DNA of 64,000 nt from Clostridium kluyveri (GCF_001902295.1 NZ_CP018335.1:1178001-1242000), one strand, 5' to 3'; shown: positions 1 to 8,097, numbered from the stretch's first letter. Notes: generated from the letters alone by a model not told the origin. Numbers and translations are program-made.

Positions 1-61
1 GGCATTAAAAGATGTAAAACTAAGGAATAAAGTTGAGATACAAGAAAATATTAATTGGTAA
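1..61 (+). CDS. 3' end of an unidentified coding sequence (partial)
   Basis: Reading from base 2 gives 19 sense codons (ending ...ENINW) before TAA at 59-61, and a hairpin terminator follows 15 bases later. That position fits the tail of a gene entering from the left edge. Nothing in 19 residues allows identification, and a chance open stretch cannot be excluded. Confidence 0.45.
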   Translation, partial: ALKDVKLRNKVEIQENINW

Positions 62-76
62 TAGAGGATCTGAGGA

Positions 77-99
77 ACGGGCATTGGTGCCCGTTTTTT
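77..99 (+). terminator. Rho-independent terminator
   Basis: ACGGGC (77-82) pairs with GCCCGT (89-94) around a 6-nt loop and runs straight into a T tract. It would end the transcript of the partial gene at the left edge. Confidence 0.85.
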
Positions 100-177
100 A
101 ACTATAATTTGTGATATTGACTTATTGTTGTTATTAATTAAAGAGGTATTATATATAATTTCTATAGAACAATATTT

Positions 178-873
178 TTAATATTCGCAAAAGCTCTTCA
201 AGGCTTGAATATCCTTTATTTTAAATGTAGACAAGTGAAAATCAATTATGCCCTCATCTCTCATTTTGCACATCTCCCTTGACATAGATGGTCTTGATAC
301 ATTTAAAAAATCAGCGAGTTCGTTGCGCTTTAAGGGCAAAATTATAGTATTGTTTTTGGTATTTTGATATTGTTCCGACAAATATGAACATATTTTGCCC
401 CGTATACTTTTAATCGAAAGGTATTCAACTTTCTTATTCAATAATAAGGCTTTATCTGATATTACGTTCATAAAATTTTGCAGCATTGCGTTATGCCATG
501 GACACATCTTTCCACATCTAGCTATAAGGTCTGAGTTTGTAAGAAATAAAACTTTGCAAGTGTTTTGTACTCTCACTGTTGCCGGCCATATTTTACGACT
601 TGAAAATACCAACATTTCCCCAAATAAATCTCCTTTTTTTACTACAGAAATAATAACTCTATTTCCTTTGGAGTTTTCTTTGAGAATAGTTGCTTCCCCT
701 TCTAAAACTATACCAAACCTGTCAATTGACTCACCCGAATTTACTATACATTCATTTTTGCTAAAACTATGTATTTTAGGAGTTAAGCATTGTAACAAGT
801 AAAGGAGTTCTTCTTTTTTTATGCCGTAAAATAAAGGAGAATCTTTTATTATTTCAATATATGATTTTATCAT
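178..873 (-). CDS. Crp/Fnr-family transcriptional regulator, HcpR-like
   Basis: The 231-aa protein has an N-terminal cyclic-nucleotide-binding-type beta-barrel (about residues 15-125, with the GDLFGEM turn at 81-87) and a C-terminal winged helix of the Crp_2 type (about 181-210, containing ELADFLNVSRPSMSRE). It starts at ATG 873 behind AAGGATG. It is divergent from the hybrid cluster protein gene 116 bp away. In clostridia and sulfate reducers such Crp-family genes beside hcp encode HcpR, which activates hcp under nitrite/NO stress; that role is inferred here from the neighbourhood. Cysteines at 120 and 124 (CGKMC) are a possible sensing feature, but there is no Fnr-type N-terminal cysteine cluster. 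A different effector is possible. Confidence 0.85.
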   Translation of the reverse strand: MIKSYIEIIKDSPLFYGIKKEELLYLLQCLTPKIHSFSKNECIVNSGESIDRFGIVLEGEATILKENSKGNRVIISVVKKGDLFGEMLVFSSRKIWPATVRVQNTCKVLFLTNSDLIARCGKMCPWHNAMLQNFMNVISDKALLLNKKVEYLSIKSIRGKICSYLSEQYQNTKNNTIILPLKRNELADFLNVSRPSMSREMCKMRDEGIIDFHLSTFKIKDIQALKSFCEY

Positions 874-916
874 TTAATTATCATCCTTTTCGTATCCTAA
901 GTTACCGAATTGTTTT

Positions 917-948
917 AATTTCTATAATATAATAATCCTATAGAAATT
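917..948. promoter_or_regulatory. Inverted repeat between crp-family gene and hcp, candidate operator
   Basis: AATTTCTATA (917-926) and TATAGAAATT (939-948) are perfect inverted arms separated by 12 nt, sitting between the two divergent genes and overlapping a TATAAT-like -10 (923-928). A related uninterrupted palindrome, AATTTCTATAGAA, lies at 157-169 just beyond the 3' end of the regulator. The placement fits binding of a dimeric regulator, but I cannot match it to a published HcpR consensus. Confidence 0.45.
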
Positions 949-989
949 ACAAGGGAAAGATAGTAAATAATAAACAGGGAGGTATAATT

Positions 990-2693
990 ATGTCAAATAT
1001 GTTTTGTTTTCAATGTCAGGAAACTGCAGGGGGAAAGGGATGTACTGTAAAAGGTGTATGCGGGAAAACCGCAGATGTAGCAAAAGCTCAGGATTTACTA
1101 GTTTATGTAACAAAGGGATTGGCAGTAGTGAGTAATGAAGGAAGAAAAGTTGGAGTAATTGATGCTAATGTGGACAAGTATATAACGGAAAGCTTATTTG
1201 CTACAATTACTAATGCTAATTTTGATAGAGAAGTACTTTTAAATAGAGTAAAGGAAACTTTAAAATTAAGACAAGAATTAAAAGATAAGGTTATAAAAGC
1301 TGGTGGACAACTTGGAGAAACTAAAGGTATTAGTGGGATATTTAAAAAGTTATTAAAAACGGCATCAAGTGAAATCACTATTACTGATGCAGCAGTATGG
1401 TCAGCTGATAATATTAGTGAATTTGATGCTAAGGCTGAGCAAGTTGGGGTATTGGCAACTAAAAATGAGGATATAAGGAGCTTAAGAGAACTTATAGTAT
1501 ATGGTCTTAAAGGCCTATCAGCATATATGAAGCATGCTATGAACTTAGGATATAATGATGTAGAGGTTCATGGATTTATGGCTAAAGCGCTGGCTGCTAC
1601 ATTGGATGATTCATTATCAGTAGATGATTTAGTTGGGCTTTCATTAGAAGCAGGAAAGTACGGTGTTACTGCTATGGCTTTACTTGATAAGGCTAATACG
1701 GAAACCTATGGAAATCCTGAAATTACAAAAGTTAATATTGGAGTTAGAAATAATCCGGGGATACTGATTTCTGGCCATGATTTGAGGGATCTTCAAATGC
1801 TATTAGATCAGACAAAAGGAACAGGAGTAGATGTTTATACTCACGGCGAAATGCTTGCAGGACAGTATTACCCAGCGTTTAAGAAGTATGCTCACTTTGC
1901 AGGAAATTATGGAAATGCATGGTGGAAGCAGGGAGAAGAGTTTGAAAAATTCAATGGAGTAATTTTAATGACTACAAACTGTGTAATCCCTCCAAAAAAT
2001 TCATATAAGAATAGATTATTCACCACAGGGGCAACTGCTGTACCAGGCTGCAGGCATATTGAAGCAGATGAAGCTGGAAATAAGGATTTTTCAGAATTAA
2101 TTGCTATGGCTAAAAAATGCAGTGCTCCAACTGAAATAGAAAAAGGAGAAATTGTGGGTGGATTTGCTCACAATCAAGTATTGGCTCTTGCTGATAAGGT
2201 TGTAGATGCTGTTAAAACTGGTGCAATAAAGAGATTTTTTGTAATGGCTGGTTGTGATGGTAGAGCAAAATCAAGAAACTACTATACTGAATTTGCAGAA
2301 AAGCTGCCTAAGGATACAGTTATATTAACTGCAGGATGTGCAAAATACAAATATAACAAATTGGAACTTGGAGATATCGGTGGAATACCAAGAGTACTTG
2401 ATGCAGGCCAGTGTAATGATTCATATTCGCTAGTTGTAATTGCATTAAAGCTTAAGGAAGTGTTCGGATTGGATGATGTTAATAAACTTCCAATATCCTA
2501 TAATATAGCATGGTATGAGCAAAAAGCTGTAATAGTATTATTGGCATTATTACACCTTGGAGTTAAGAACATTCACCTAGGACCAACGCTTCCAGCTTTT
2601 CTTTCACCAAATGTGGCTAAAGTTCTAGTAGAAAATTTTAAAATAGCGGGAATTGGAACTGCTGATGAAGATTTAAAACTATTTTTAGAATAA
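990..2693 (+). CDS. hcp: Hybrid cluster protein (hydroxylamine reductase / NO-related)
   Basis: 567 aa. The N-terminal cysteines C6, C9, C18 and C24 (C-x2-C-x8-C-x5-C) match the cubane-cluster motif of Hcp. Downstream are the conserved hybrid-cluster segments SGHDLRD, THGEMLAG, TTNCVIPP, PGCRHIE, GCDGRAKSRNYYTEF and TAGCAKYKYNK. Family members reduce hydroxylamine in vitro and act in defence against nitric oxide and nitrosative stress in the cytoplasm of anaerobes. ATG 990 follows GGGAGGT at good spacing. No hcr-type NADH oxidoreductase follows, which is normal for strict anaerobes. Expression is probably controlled by the divergent Crp-family regulator through the inverted repeat at 917-948. 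Confidence 0.95.
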   Translation: MSNMFCFQCQETAGGKGCTVKGVCGKTADVAKAQDLLVYVTKGLAVVSNEGRKVGVIDANVDKYITESLFATITNANFDREVLLNRVKETLKLRQELKDKVIKAGGQLGETKGISGIFKKLLKTASSEITITDAAVWSADNISEFDAKAEQVGVLATKNEDIRSLRELIVYGLKGLSAYMKHAMNLGYNDVEVHGFMAKALAATLDDSLSVDDLVGLSLEAGKYGVTAMALLDKANTETYGNPEITKVNIGVRNNPGILISGHDLRDLQMLLDQTKGTGVDVYTHGEMLAGQYYPAFKKYAHFAGNYGNAWWKQGEEFEKFNGVILMTTNCVIPPKNSYKNRLFTTGATAVPGCRHIEADEAGNKDFSELIAMAKKCSAPTEIEKGEIVGGFAHNQVLALADKVVDAVKTGAIKRFFVMAGCDGRAKSRNYYTEFAEKLPKDTVILTAGCAKYKYNKLELGDIGGIPRVLDAGQCNDSYSLVVIALKLKEVFGLDDVNKLPISYNIAWYEQKAVIVLLALLHLGVKNIHLGPTLPAFLSPNVAKVLVENFKIAGIGTADEDLKLFLE

Positions 2694-2885
2694 TTAATAT
2701 GCTCAATCGTAAAACGAATTGCGGCCCATTAACTTTATTTGAGTTATAAAATTTTAAGTTAAATATATATGTCCAGGAGGCTGCATCCTGGCTTACAAAA
2801 AGATTGGTGAGGAGCTAGTCTTTTTGTTGCGTTGTTTTTATCCGATCGCTACCATTGCTAACCCCCCCCCATCTTCTATCAAAGT

Positions 2886-3001
2886 GGGGGATAAGCAGTG
2901 CTACGCGCCTGGATAAGTTCTTCTAAGGCTCAGCTGGAGAAAAGCAGTTCTCATAAGCAAACTCCACCTGAACCTAAGAATCACTTGATAAGACATTTAT
3001 C
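2886..3001 (+). repeat. Palindromic dispersed repeat, copy A
   Basis: A ~115-nt block that begins GGGGGATAAGC, contains ATAAGTTCTTCTAAGG and ends TTGATAAGACATTTATCC. A clearly related block lies at 18304-18414. Shared features are GGGATAAGC at the left, ATAAGTTCTTCTA, a central GGAnAAAAnCAnTTCT, and CTTGATAAGA near the right. Outer arms GGATAA/TTATCC and inner arms GGAG/CTCC suggest a folded element. It has no coding capacity. Confidence 0.6.
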
Positions 3002-3239
3002 CTTGGAGAAGAAGTTTTAACAAAACTTAGATGTGCACCAGTTGCCCCCAGTGATATCATGTTAAAACCTGCTCTTCTCAAAAAATAATAAATTTGCGTG
3101 CCGCCAACCATCTATTTGTCTAAGGAATAAAGGGGTGGATTCTCCGATTACAAAAAAATCGAGAGGGAGTTGACTCCTCTTTGGCATGCCTGTGATTATT
3201 ATAATACTCCAATAAAAGTTGAAGATCAAACTGCATTTG

Positions 3240-3379
3240 GTTTACAAAAGTGGCTTCTCGTTTACAAAAACTGCGATTCGAGTACAAAAGTGGCATTTCG
3301 TTTACAAATATTCAGTTGTCGTTTACATATATTGCTTCTCACTTTACAAAGTGGCTTCTCACCTTACAAGTAAGTCTCC
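3240..3379. repeat. Seven degenerate 20-21 bp tandem repeats
   Basis: Units start near 3240, 3260, 3280, 3300, 3321, 3341 and 3361. The consensus is about GTTTACAAAAGTGGCTTCTC; unit 1 (3240-3259) matches best and the others drift. Regular phasing at two helical turns suggests a row of protein-binding sites. Multiple short repeats at the termini are a feature of IS21-family ends, so this may be a stranded IS21-type end; a plasmid-style iteron remnant is an alternative. No transposase gene is present. Confidence 0.6.
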
Positions 3380-3478
3380 AGAACAATAAAAATATAATTA
3401 TATTCGATAATAATTTATTGTAAAACAATAAATTATGTGTTAAAATCAGATTGACAATAAATAAGTGAGGTGCTTTTT

Positions 3479-3967
3479 ATGAAACATAGTTCAACACTCT
3501 TTTTAAAGATAGCTGTTTTTATTATCGGAACTCCAGTTCTTGCTTTGTGTATATTTTGCTTGCCCGGGATAGCCGCTAGAGGTGCAGCAGCGCATCCAGA
3601 GACTGCCTTCTTGCAGTATCCCTTTTTGATAAGTGCGTATATAACGGTAACACCATTTTTCGTTGCCTTATATCAGACTTTAAAATTTTTAAGTTATATT
3701 GACCAGAACAAAGCCTTCTCGGAATTATCTGTTAGAGCTTTGAAGTATATAAAATACTGTGTAATGGTCATCAGTATCTTGATTGTAGTAGGAATGATAT
3801 CCGGAGTTATATTGATTGCAGGTAAAGGTGAAGACATAACAGGTTTTATAAGCTTGGGATTAATGCCCATTTTTGCTTCAATGGTGATTGCAGTCTTTGC
3901 TGCTGTTCTTCAGAGGCTTTTAAAAGATGCCATTGATATAAAATTAGATAATGATTTAATGATATGA
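3479..3967 (+). CDS. DUF2975 family membrane protein
   Basis: 162 aa from ATG 3479, with AGTGAGG at 3464-3470 as ribosome binding site; the in-frame GTG at 3470 overlaps that site and is rejected. Four hydrophobic segments are visible: about 7-27, 44-64, 88-115 and 120-145. The YQTLKFLSYIDQNKAFSE loop between the second and third segments is characteristic of DUF2975. Function of the family is unknown; members are usually followed by a small XRE-type repressor, and here the remnant of that partner starts 10 bp downstream. Confidence 0.8.
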   Translation: MKHSSTLFLKIAVFIIGTPVLALCIFCLPGIAARGAAAHPETAFLQYPFLISAYITVTPFFVALYQTLKFLSYIDQNKAFSELSVRALKYIKYCVMVISILIVVGMISGVILIAGKGEDITGFISLGLMPIFASMVIAVFAAVLQRLLKDAIDIKLDNDLMI

Positions 3968-3977
3968 GGTGAATAAT

Positions 3978-4091
3978 ATGGCAATTATAATAAATATTGA
4001 TGTGATGCTGGCTAAAAGAAAAATGAGTGTAACAGAACTTATTTTAAAGATTAAAAAATACTTGAAACTTGGGAGGCAGATTGATGTATGA
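3978..4091 (+). pseudogene. Truncated XRE-family (Cro/CI) regulator
   Basis: ATG 3978 has a good ribosome binding site (GAGGTG). The product begins MAIIINIDVMLAKRKMSVTE, which matches the start of the ~70-aa XRE regulators normally paired with DUF2975 proteins. After about residue 21 the sequence leaves the family, becomes lysine-rich and stops at codon 38 (TGA 4089-4091), running into the ribosome binding site and start of the next gene. The recognition helix is lost, so it cannot bind DNA as an XRE repressor. A deletion that joined this gene to the flavoprotein gene is the simplest explanation. Confidence 0.7.
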
Positions 4092-5145
4092 TATTGCCAT
4101 TGTAGGGTCAGGCCCCGCAGGGGCTAACCTTGCACGACTAATCGGAGATAAATATAAGGTTTTATTAATAGATAAACGGGATCTAGAAAGTGATAATCCT
4201 AAAAATCTTGCAAATAAGTGCTGCGGAGGATTACTAGCCCCCGATGCTCAGAAAATAATTGCAAAGTTGGGTTTGGGGATACCTAAAGATATTCTAGTTA
4301 ATCCGCAACTTTTTGCTGTAAGAACCATTGATCTAACTAATAATCTTGAAAGGCTATATCAGAGATTCTATTTTAATATGGATAGGAATAAATTTGATAG
4401 ATGGCTAGTTTCCATACTTCCAGCTAAAGTTGATAAAAAGTTTAACTCCTTTTTTAAAAACTTTGTTCAAATACCAGGAGGATATGAAATTAGATATACT
4501 TATAATGGACAAGAGATATCTGCAAAGACAAGAGTTATTGTAGGTGCTGATGGTGCCTCTTCGAAGTTAAGGAAGTCTATTAGTAAAAATATAAATATTC
4601 CTGAGAAGTACATCTCAATTCAAGAATGGTTTGAATTTCCACATCATATACCCTATTTCACAGCAATTTTTGATGAAGAAATAAGCGATTTCTACTCTTG
4701 GATAATACCAAAGGAGAATTATCTATTATTAGGGTCAGCCCTTAGACCTAGGGAGAATACTAGGGAAAAGTATGACATATTGAAAACAAAACTAACACAG
4801 ATAGGCTTTAATTTTGATAAAAGAATAAAAACAGAGGGTGCATATATCTATAGGCCTAAGAAGGTATCACAGTTTTATATAGGAAGGGATAGTATAGCCC
4901 TAGTTGGAGAAGCTGCAGGTGCGATTAGCCCTAGCTCTGCAGAAGGAATCAGCTACGCATTAAAAAGCTCTTTATATTTAGCTCAGAGTCTTGAAGAGGG
5001 AATAGATGGATTTTTGGATAGATATAATCAGGGGGTAAGGGATATCAAGTTAAATTTACTGATTAAAAATTTAAAATCTCCAGCTATGTATAATCCATTA
5101 CTTAGACAGTTAGCTATGAAATCAGGTCTGCAAAGTATTAATTAG
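4084..5145 (+). CDS. Geranylgeranyl-reductase-family FAD-dependent oxidoreductase
   Basis: 353 aa from ATG 4084 (GGGAGG at 4071-4076). The Rossmann dinucleotide motif GSGPAG sits at residues 8-13, followed by the acidic LLIDKRD strand end. An FAD-binding GADGASSKLRKSI segment lies mid-protein and ALVGEAAGAISPSSAEGISYAL near residue 280, as in geranylgeranyl reductase and related flavoprotein monooxygenases. NKCCGGLLAP near residue 45 matches the CxGG signature of this family. Substrate is unknown: reduction of polyprenyl chains is the family theme, and single-component clostridial versions are uncharacterised. It probably reads from its own promoter or from the DUF2975 transcript. No terminator is obvious downstream. 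Confidence 0.75.
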   Translation: MYDIAIVGSGPAGANLARLIGDKYKVLLIDKRDLESDNPKNLANKCCGGLLAPDAQKIIAKLGLGIPKDILVNPQLFAVRTIDLTNNLERLYQRFYFNMDRNKFDRWLVSILPAKVDKKFNSFFKNFVQIPGGYEIRYTYNGQEISAKTRVIVGADGASSKLRKSISKNINIPEKYISIQEWFEFPHHIPYFTAIFDEEISDFYSWIIPKENYLLLGSALRPRENTREKYDILKTKLTQIGFNFDKRIKTEGAYIYRPKKVSQFYIGRDSIALVGEAAGAISPSSAEGISYALKSSLYLAQSLEEGIDGFLDRYNQGVRDIKLNLLIKNLKSPAMYNPLLRQLAMKSGLQSIN

Positions 5146-5291
5146 TGATAATGAGACAGGGTTTATTGACACAAAAATGATTTCAATGTGATTTTATTTC
5201 ATTCCCTTATTATTTTGTGCGGTTAGTCATAACAAAAAATTTATGGTTTCTCCTATGTTTTTATGGGTAAAAATATATGGCTGCAAGTATA

Positions 5292-5323
5292 TTGTAAACC
5301 AAATTTAAAATAATGGTTGACCA
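5292..5323. promoter_or_regulatory. BirA (biotin repressor) operator
   Basis: TTGTAAACC (5292-5300), 14-nt spacer, GGTTGACCA (5315-5323). This is the arm sequence and spacing of the BirA box consensus TTGTTAACC-N14-16-GGTTAACAA with a weaker right arm. It overlaps the -35 element of the predicted bioY promoter, so BirA-biotinyl-AMP binding would block transcription. Confidence 0.8.
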
Positions 5324-5345
5324 TAAGAGGATCATTTAGTATTAT
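5317..5345 (+). promoter_or_regulatory. Sigma-A promoter of the biotin operon
   Basis: TTGACC (5317-5322), 17-nt spacer, TATTAT (5340-5345). The start of transcription would be about 30 nt before the bioY ATG. The -35 lies inside the right arm of the BirA box. Confidence 0.7.
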
Positions 5346-5385
5346 TGATATGTACAAGCAAATATTGGAGTAGGGAGAATGTTTT

Positions 5386-5943
5386 ATGAGAAATACGAGA
5401 AATTTAATTTTAGTAGCTGTGTTTGCAGCTTTAACAGCAATTGGAGCATTTATTAGGATACCAATACCATATGTGCCTTTTACTCTGCAATATCTATTTT
5501 GTGCTTTAGCTGGTGTAATTTTAGGCTCAAAACTAGGGGCTTTATCACAAATAGTTTATGTTGTTATTGGACTTGTTGGTGTACCTGTCTTTACTGAAGG
5601 AGGTGGTTTTAATTATATATTTAAACCTACCTTTGGGTATCTTATAGGCTTTATTATAGCGGCTTATGTCATAGGTAAAATAAGAGAAAATATTAAGGAG
5701 CTAACTTTTATTAAGGCAATATTTATGCTGCTTTCAGGTTTGTTCTTTATATATTTATTTGGAGTGGTATATTTGTACATTAGTTATAATTTATATTTAG
5801 GGAAAAACATTTCCTTTTATTTTGCATTTTTTTATGGTTTTGTAGTTTGCATAGCTGGAGATTTGGTACTAACGATATTTACGGCCTATATTTCAACAAA
5901 AATATTACCTGCATTAAGAAAAAGTGGACATATTAATATATGA
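5386..5943 (+). CDS. bioY: Biotin ECF transporter S component BioY
   Basis: 185 aa integral membrane protein with about six hydrophobic helices. The N-terminal AALTAIGAFIRIPIPYVPFTLQ, the following LAGVILGSKLGALSQ and GGGFNYIFKPTFGYLIGF are the BioY family signature forming the biotin-binding pocket. It binds biotin at the membrane and works with the shared EcfA-EcfA'-EcfT energising module, which is not in this window, or possibly alone. ATG 5386 follows TAGGGAGA. First gene of bioY-bioD-bioA, and its promoter carries a BirA site, confirming biotin specificity. Confidence 0.95.
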   Translation: MRNTRNLILVAVFAALTAIGAFIRIPIPYVPFTLQYLFCALAGVILGSKLGALSQIVYVVIGLVGVPVFTEGGGFNYIFKPTFGYLIGFIIAAYVIGKIRENIKELTFIKAIFMLLSGLFFIYLFGVVYLYISYNLYLGKNISFYFAFFYGFVVCIAGDLVLTIFTAYISTKILPALRKSGHINI

Positions 5944-5996
5944 AGGAGTTCCTTAAGCGAAAGAAATATGTAAATTAAAGATGGAGGATAGAAAAA

Positions 5997-6722
5997 ATGG
6001 CTAAGGGTATATTTATAGTTGGGACAGATACTGATATTGGTAAGACTGTTGTAACTGCTGGACTTATGCATGTTTTGAGGAGCAGGGGCTATAATGCTGT
6101 TTACTTTAAAGCAGCCCTAAGTGGTGTTTTAAAAATAGACAATGAATTTATTCCTGGCGATACTAAGCTTGTAAGTGATGTGAGTAAATTAGAAGAACCC
6201 TATGAAAATATCACACCTTATGTTTATAGGACTGGAGTATCTCCTCACCTTGCAGCAAGGTTGGAAAATAATCCTATGAATTTAGATATAATAAGAGAAA
6301 AGTATGCTTATTTAAGGAAAAAGTATGATTTCATAATTGCTGAGGGCAGTGGTGGAATAGTGTGTCCATTGATAGATGATGGAAGAGGAGTATATATCAT
6401 TGGAAATCTTATTAAGGATTTAAATATGAGCGTTATTATTGTGGCAAGTGCTGGGCTTGGAACAATAAATCATACAGTGCTTACAGCAAAATATATAGAA
6501 AACTTAGGGATTAAAATCAAAGGCATTATAATAAACAAATATGAAGAAAGTTTATTTTATGATGATAATATTAAAATGATAGAAAAAATCACTAAACTAC
6601 CTATTATAGCAAAGCTTAAAAATATAAAGGATATGAATGATAACGAGATAGAAGCTATAAGAATACATTCTGAAAAAGCTTTTAGTGCTGAGAATATAAT
6701 AGAGCATATGGAACAATTATAA
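5997..6722 (+). CDS. bioD: ATP-dependent dethiobiotin synthetase
   Basis: 241 aa. Residues 6-14 GTDTDIGKT form the P-loop of BioD, which closes the ureido ring of 7,8-diaminononanoate with CO2 and ATP. AEGSGGIVCP (about 116-125) is the second conserved loop, and the VVASAGLGTINHTVLT segment matches the adenine/dimer region. ATG 5997 is preceded by GATGGAGGAT. It lies 53 bp after bioY and 19 bp before bioA, so the three genes form one BirA-controlled operon. Confidence 0.95.
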   Translation: MAKGIFIVGTDTDIGKTVVTAGLMHVLRSRGYNAVYFKAALSGVLKIDNEFIPGDTKLVSDVSKLEEPYENITPYVYRTGVSPHLAARLENNPMNLDIIREKYAYLRKKYDFIIAEGSGGIVCPLIDDGRGVYIIGNLIKDLNMSVIIVASAGLGTINHTVLTAKYIENLGIKIKGIIINKYEESLFYDDNIKMIEKITKLPIIAKLKNIKDMNDNEIEAIRIHSEKAFSAENIIEHMEQL

Positions 6723-6741
6723 TAAAAATTGAGGTGTGGCT

Positions 6742-8097
6742 ATGAATGACTATGTAAAAAGAGATTTAAAATACATATGGCATCCTTGTGGACAGATGAA
6801 GGATTATGAGGAATTTAATCCTATAGTTATAGAAAAGGGAGAAGGGGTTTGGCTTTATGATATTGAGGGAAATAGATATTTAGACTGTGTATCATCTTGG
6901 TGGACAAACACCTTGGGTCACAGCAATAAAAGAATTAACAAGACTATAAAAAAACAGATAGATAATATTGAACATGTTATATTTGCAAATTTTTCGAATA
7001 AGCCTGCAATAGATTTATCAGAAAAGCTGGTAAATATAACGCCAGATAGGCTAAGGAAAGTATTTTTTTCTGATAATGGCTCTTCAGCAGTAGAAATAGC
7101 TTTAAAGATGAGTTTCCATTATCATATGCAAAAGGGAAACACTAAAAAGAAAAGATTTATGACTTTGAGCGATGCATACCATGGAGAAACTTTAGGTGCT
7201 TTGTCCGTTTGTGATATTGATGAGTACAATAAGATATACAACCCTCTTCTTTTAGATACTATAAGAGTAGAGGGGCCAGATTGTTATAGGTGTAGATATA
7301 GCTGTACTAGAGATAATTGTAATGCAGAGTGCTTTGCAGATATGGAAAAGTTTATGGAAGAAAAACATGATGAAACAAGTGCTGTAATAATTGAACCAAT
7401 GGTTCAAGGAGCCGCAGGCATGAAGATATATTCACCTAATTATTTAGAGAAGCTGCGTAAAATCTGTGATAAATACAACGTACATCTTATTGCAGATGAG
7501 ATTGCAGTTGGTTTTGGTAGAACTGGAGAGATGTTTGCTTGTAATCATGCCCAAATAAGTCCAGACTTTATGTGCCTTTCAAAAGGAATTTCTGCAGGGT
7601 ATATGCCTATGTCCGTGGTTATGACAACAGATGAAATATATAATTGTTTCTATGGTGATTATAATGAACGAAAAGCATTTCTTCACAGTCATACCTATGC
7701 AGGTAATGCCATGAGTTGTGCCATTGCTTTAGAAAGTTTAAAAATATTCGAAGAGGATAATATTATTGAGAACAATCGAAAAAAAGGTAAGTTAATAAAA
7801 AAACTTACATTGGAAAAGGCAAAAGTATCAAAACATATAGGTGAAGTTAGAAACATAGGTATGATAACAGCGGTTGAAATAGTAAAAGATAAATTCACCA
7901 AAAAAAACTATCCTTGGGAGATGAGAATAGGATATGAGATTTATAAGATTGCTCTTAGCAATGGGTTATTATTAAGACCTATTGGAAATGTTCTTTATTT
8001 TATTCCTCCATATATTATTAATGAAGAGGAAATAAAATTTATGGTAAATAAATGCTTCCAAAGTATAGAAGAGTATTTTATAGAAAATAAATTATAA
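6742..8097 (+). CDS. bioA: Adenosylmethionine-8-amino-7-oxononanoate aminotransferase
   Basis: 451 aa from ATG 6742; an in-frame GTG at 6736 is part of the GAGGTG ribosome binding site. Fold-type I class III aminotransferase: substrate motif SSWWTNTLGH (51-60), YHGET (146-150), ADEIAVGFGRTG (251-262) and PLP lysine K281 in SKGISAG. It makes 7,8-diaminopelargonic acid, the BioD substrate. Odd point: residues 181-197 contain five cysteines (C181, C184, C188, C193, C197) in a small insert, suggestive of a metal site. No bioB, bioF or bioW is seen here, so the rest of the pathway must be elsewhere or the cell uses a precursor. Confidence 0.95.
   Translation: MNDYVKRDLKYIWHPCGQMKDYEEFNPIVIEKGEGVWLYDIEGNRYLDCVSSWWTNTLGHSNKRINKTIKKQIDNIEHVIFANFSNKPAIDLSEKLVNITPDRLRKVFFSDNGSSAVEIALKMSFHYHMQKGNTKKKRFMTLSDAYHGETLGALSVCDIDEYNKIYNPLLLDTIRVEGPDCYRCRYSCTRDNCNAECFADMEKFMEEKHDETSAVIIEPMVQGAAGMKIYSPNYLEKLRKICDKYNVHLIADEIAVGFGRTGEMFACNHAQISPDFMCLSKGISAGYMPMSVVMTTDEIYNCFYGDYNERKAFLHSHTYAGNAMSCAIALESLKIFEEDNIIENNRKKGKLIKKLTLEKAKVSKHIGEVRNIGMITAVEIVKDKFTKKNYPWEMRIGYEIYKIALSNGLLLRPIGNVLYFIPPYIINEEEIKFMVNKCFQSIEEYFIENKL

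Larger units (their letters stand above)
2694..3478. other. 785-bp gene-free region with nested inverted repeats, likely mobile-element debris
   Basis: I see no convincing coding sequence. From left to right: hairpin CCAGGA/TCCTGG (2773-2791); ACAAAAAGA/TCTTTTTGT (2795-2827), usable as a terminator for hcp; a run of nine C (2862-2870 approximately); the palindromic dispersed element at 2886-3001; a longer imperfect inverted repeat with arms GAGAAG..GTTTTAAC (3006-3021) and GTTAAAAC..CTTCTC (3061-3079); then the 20-bp repeat array at 3240-3379. Such clustering of secondary structure is typical of insertion-sequence ends or of inserted small palindromic elements. Confidence 0.55.

Noticed and set aside
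395..802. 135-codon frame on the plus strand opposite the Crp-family gene
   Set aside because: Antisense shadow of a clear protein-coding gene; codon pattern and protein features belong to the minus strand.
3170..3373. 67-codon open frame on the plus strand
   Set aside because: Its second half is a translation of the 20-bp repeat array, with no ribosome binding site or family-like composition.
3240..3379. CRISPR array as explanation for the 20-bp repeats
   Set aside because: The repeats are directly adjacent with no spacers and are degenerate.
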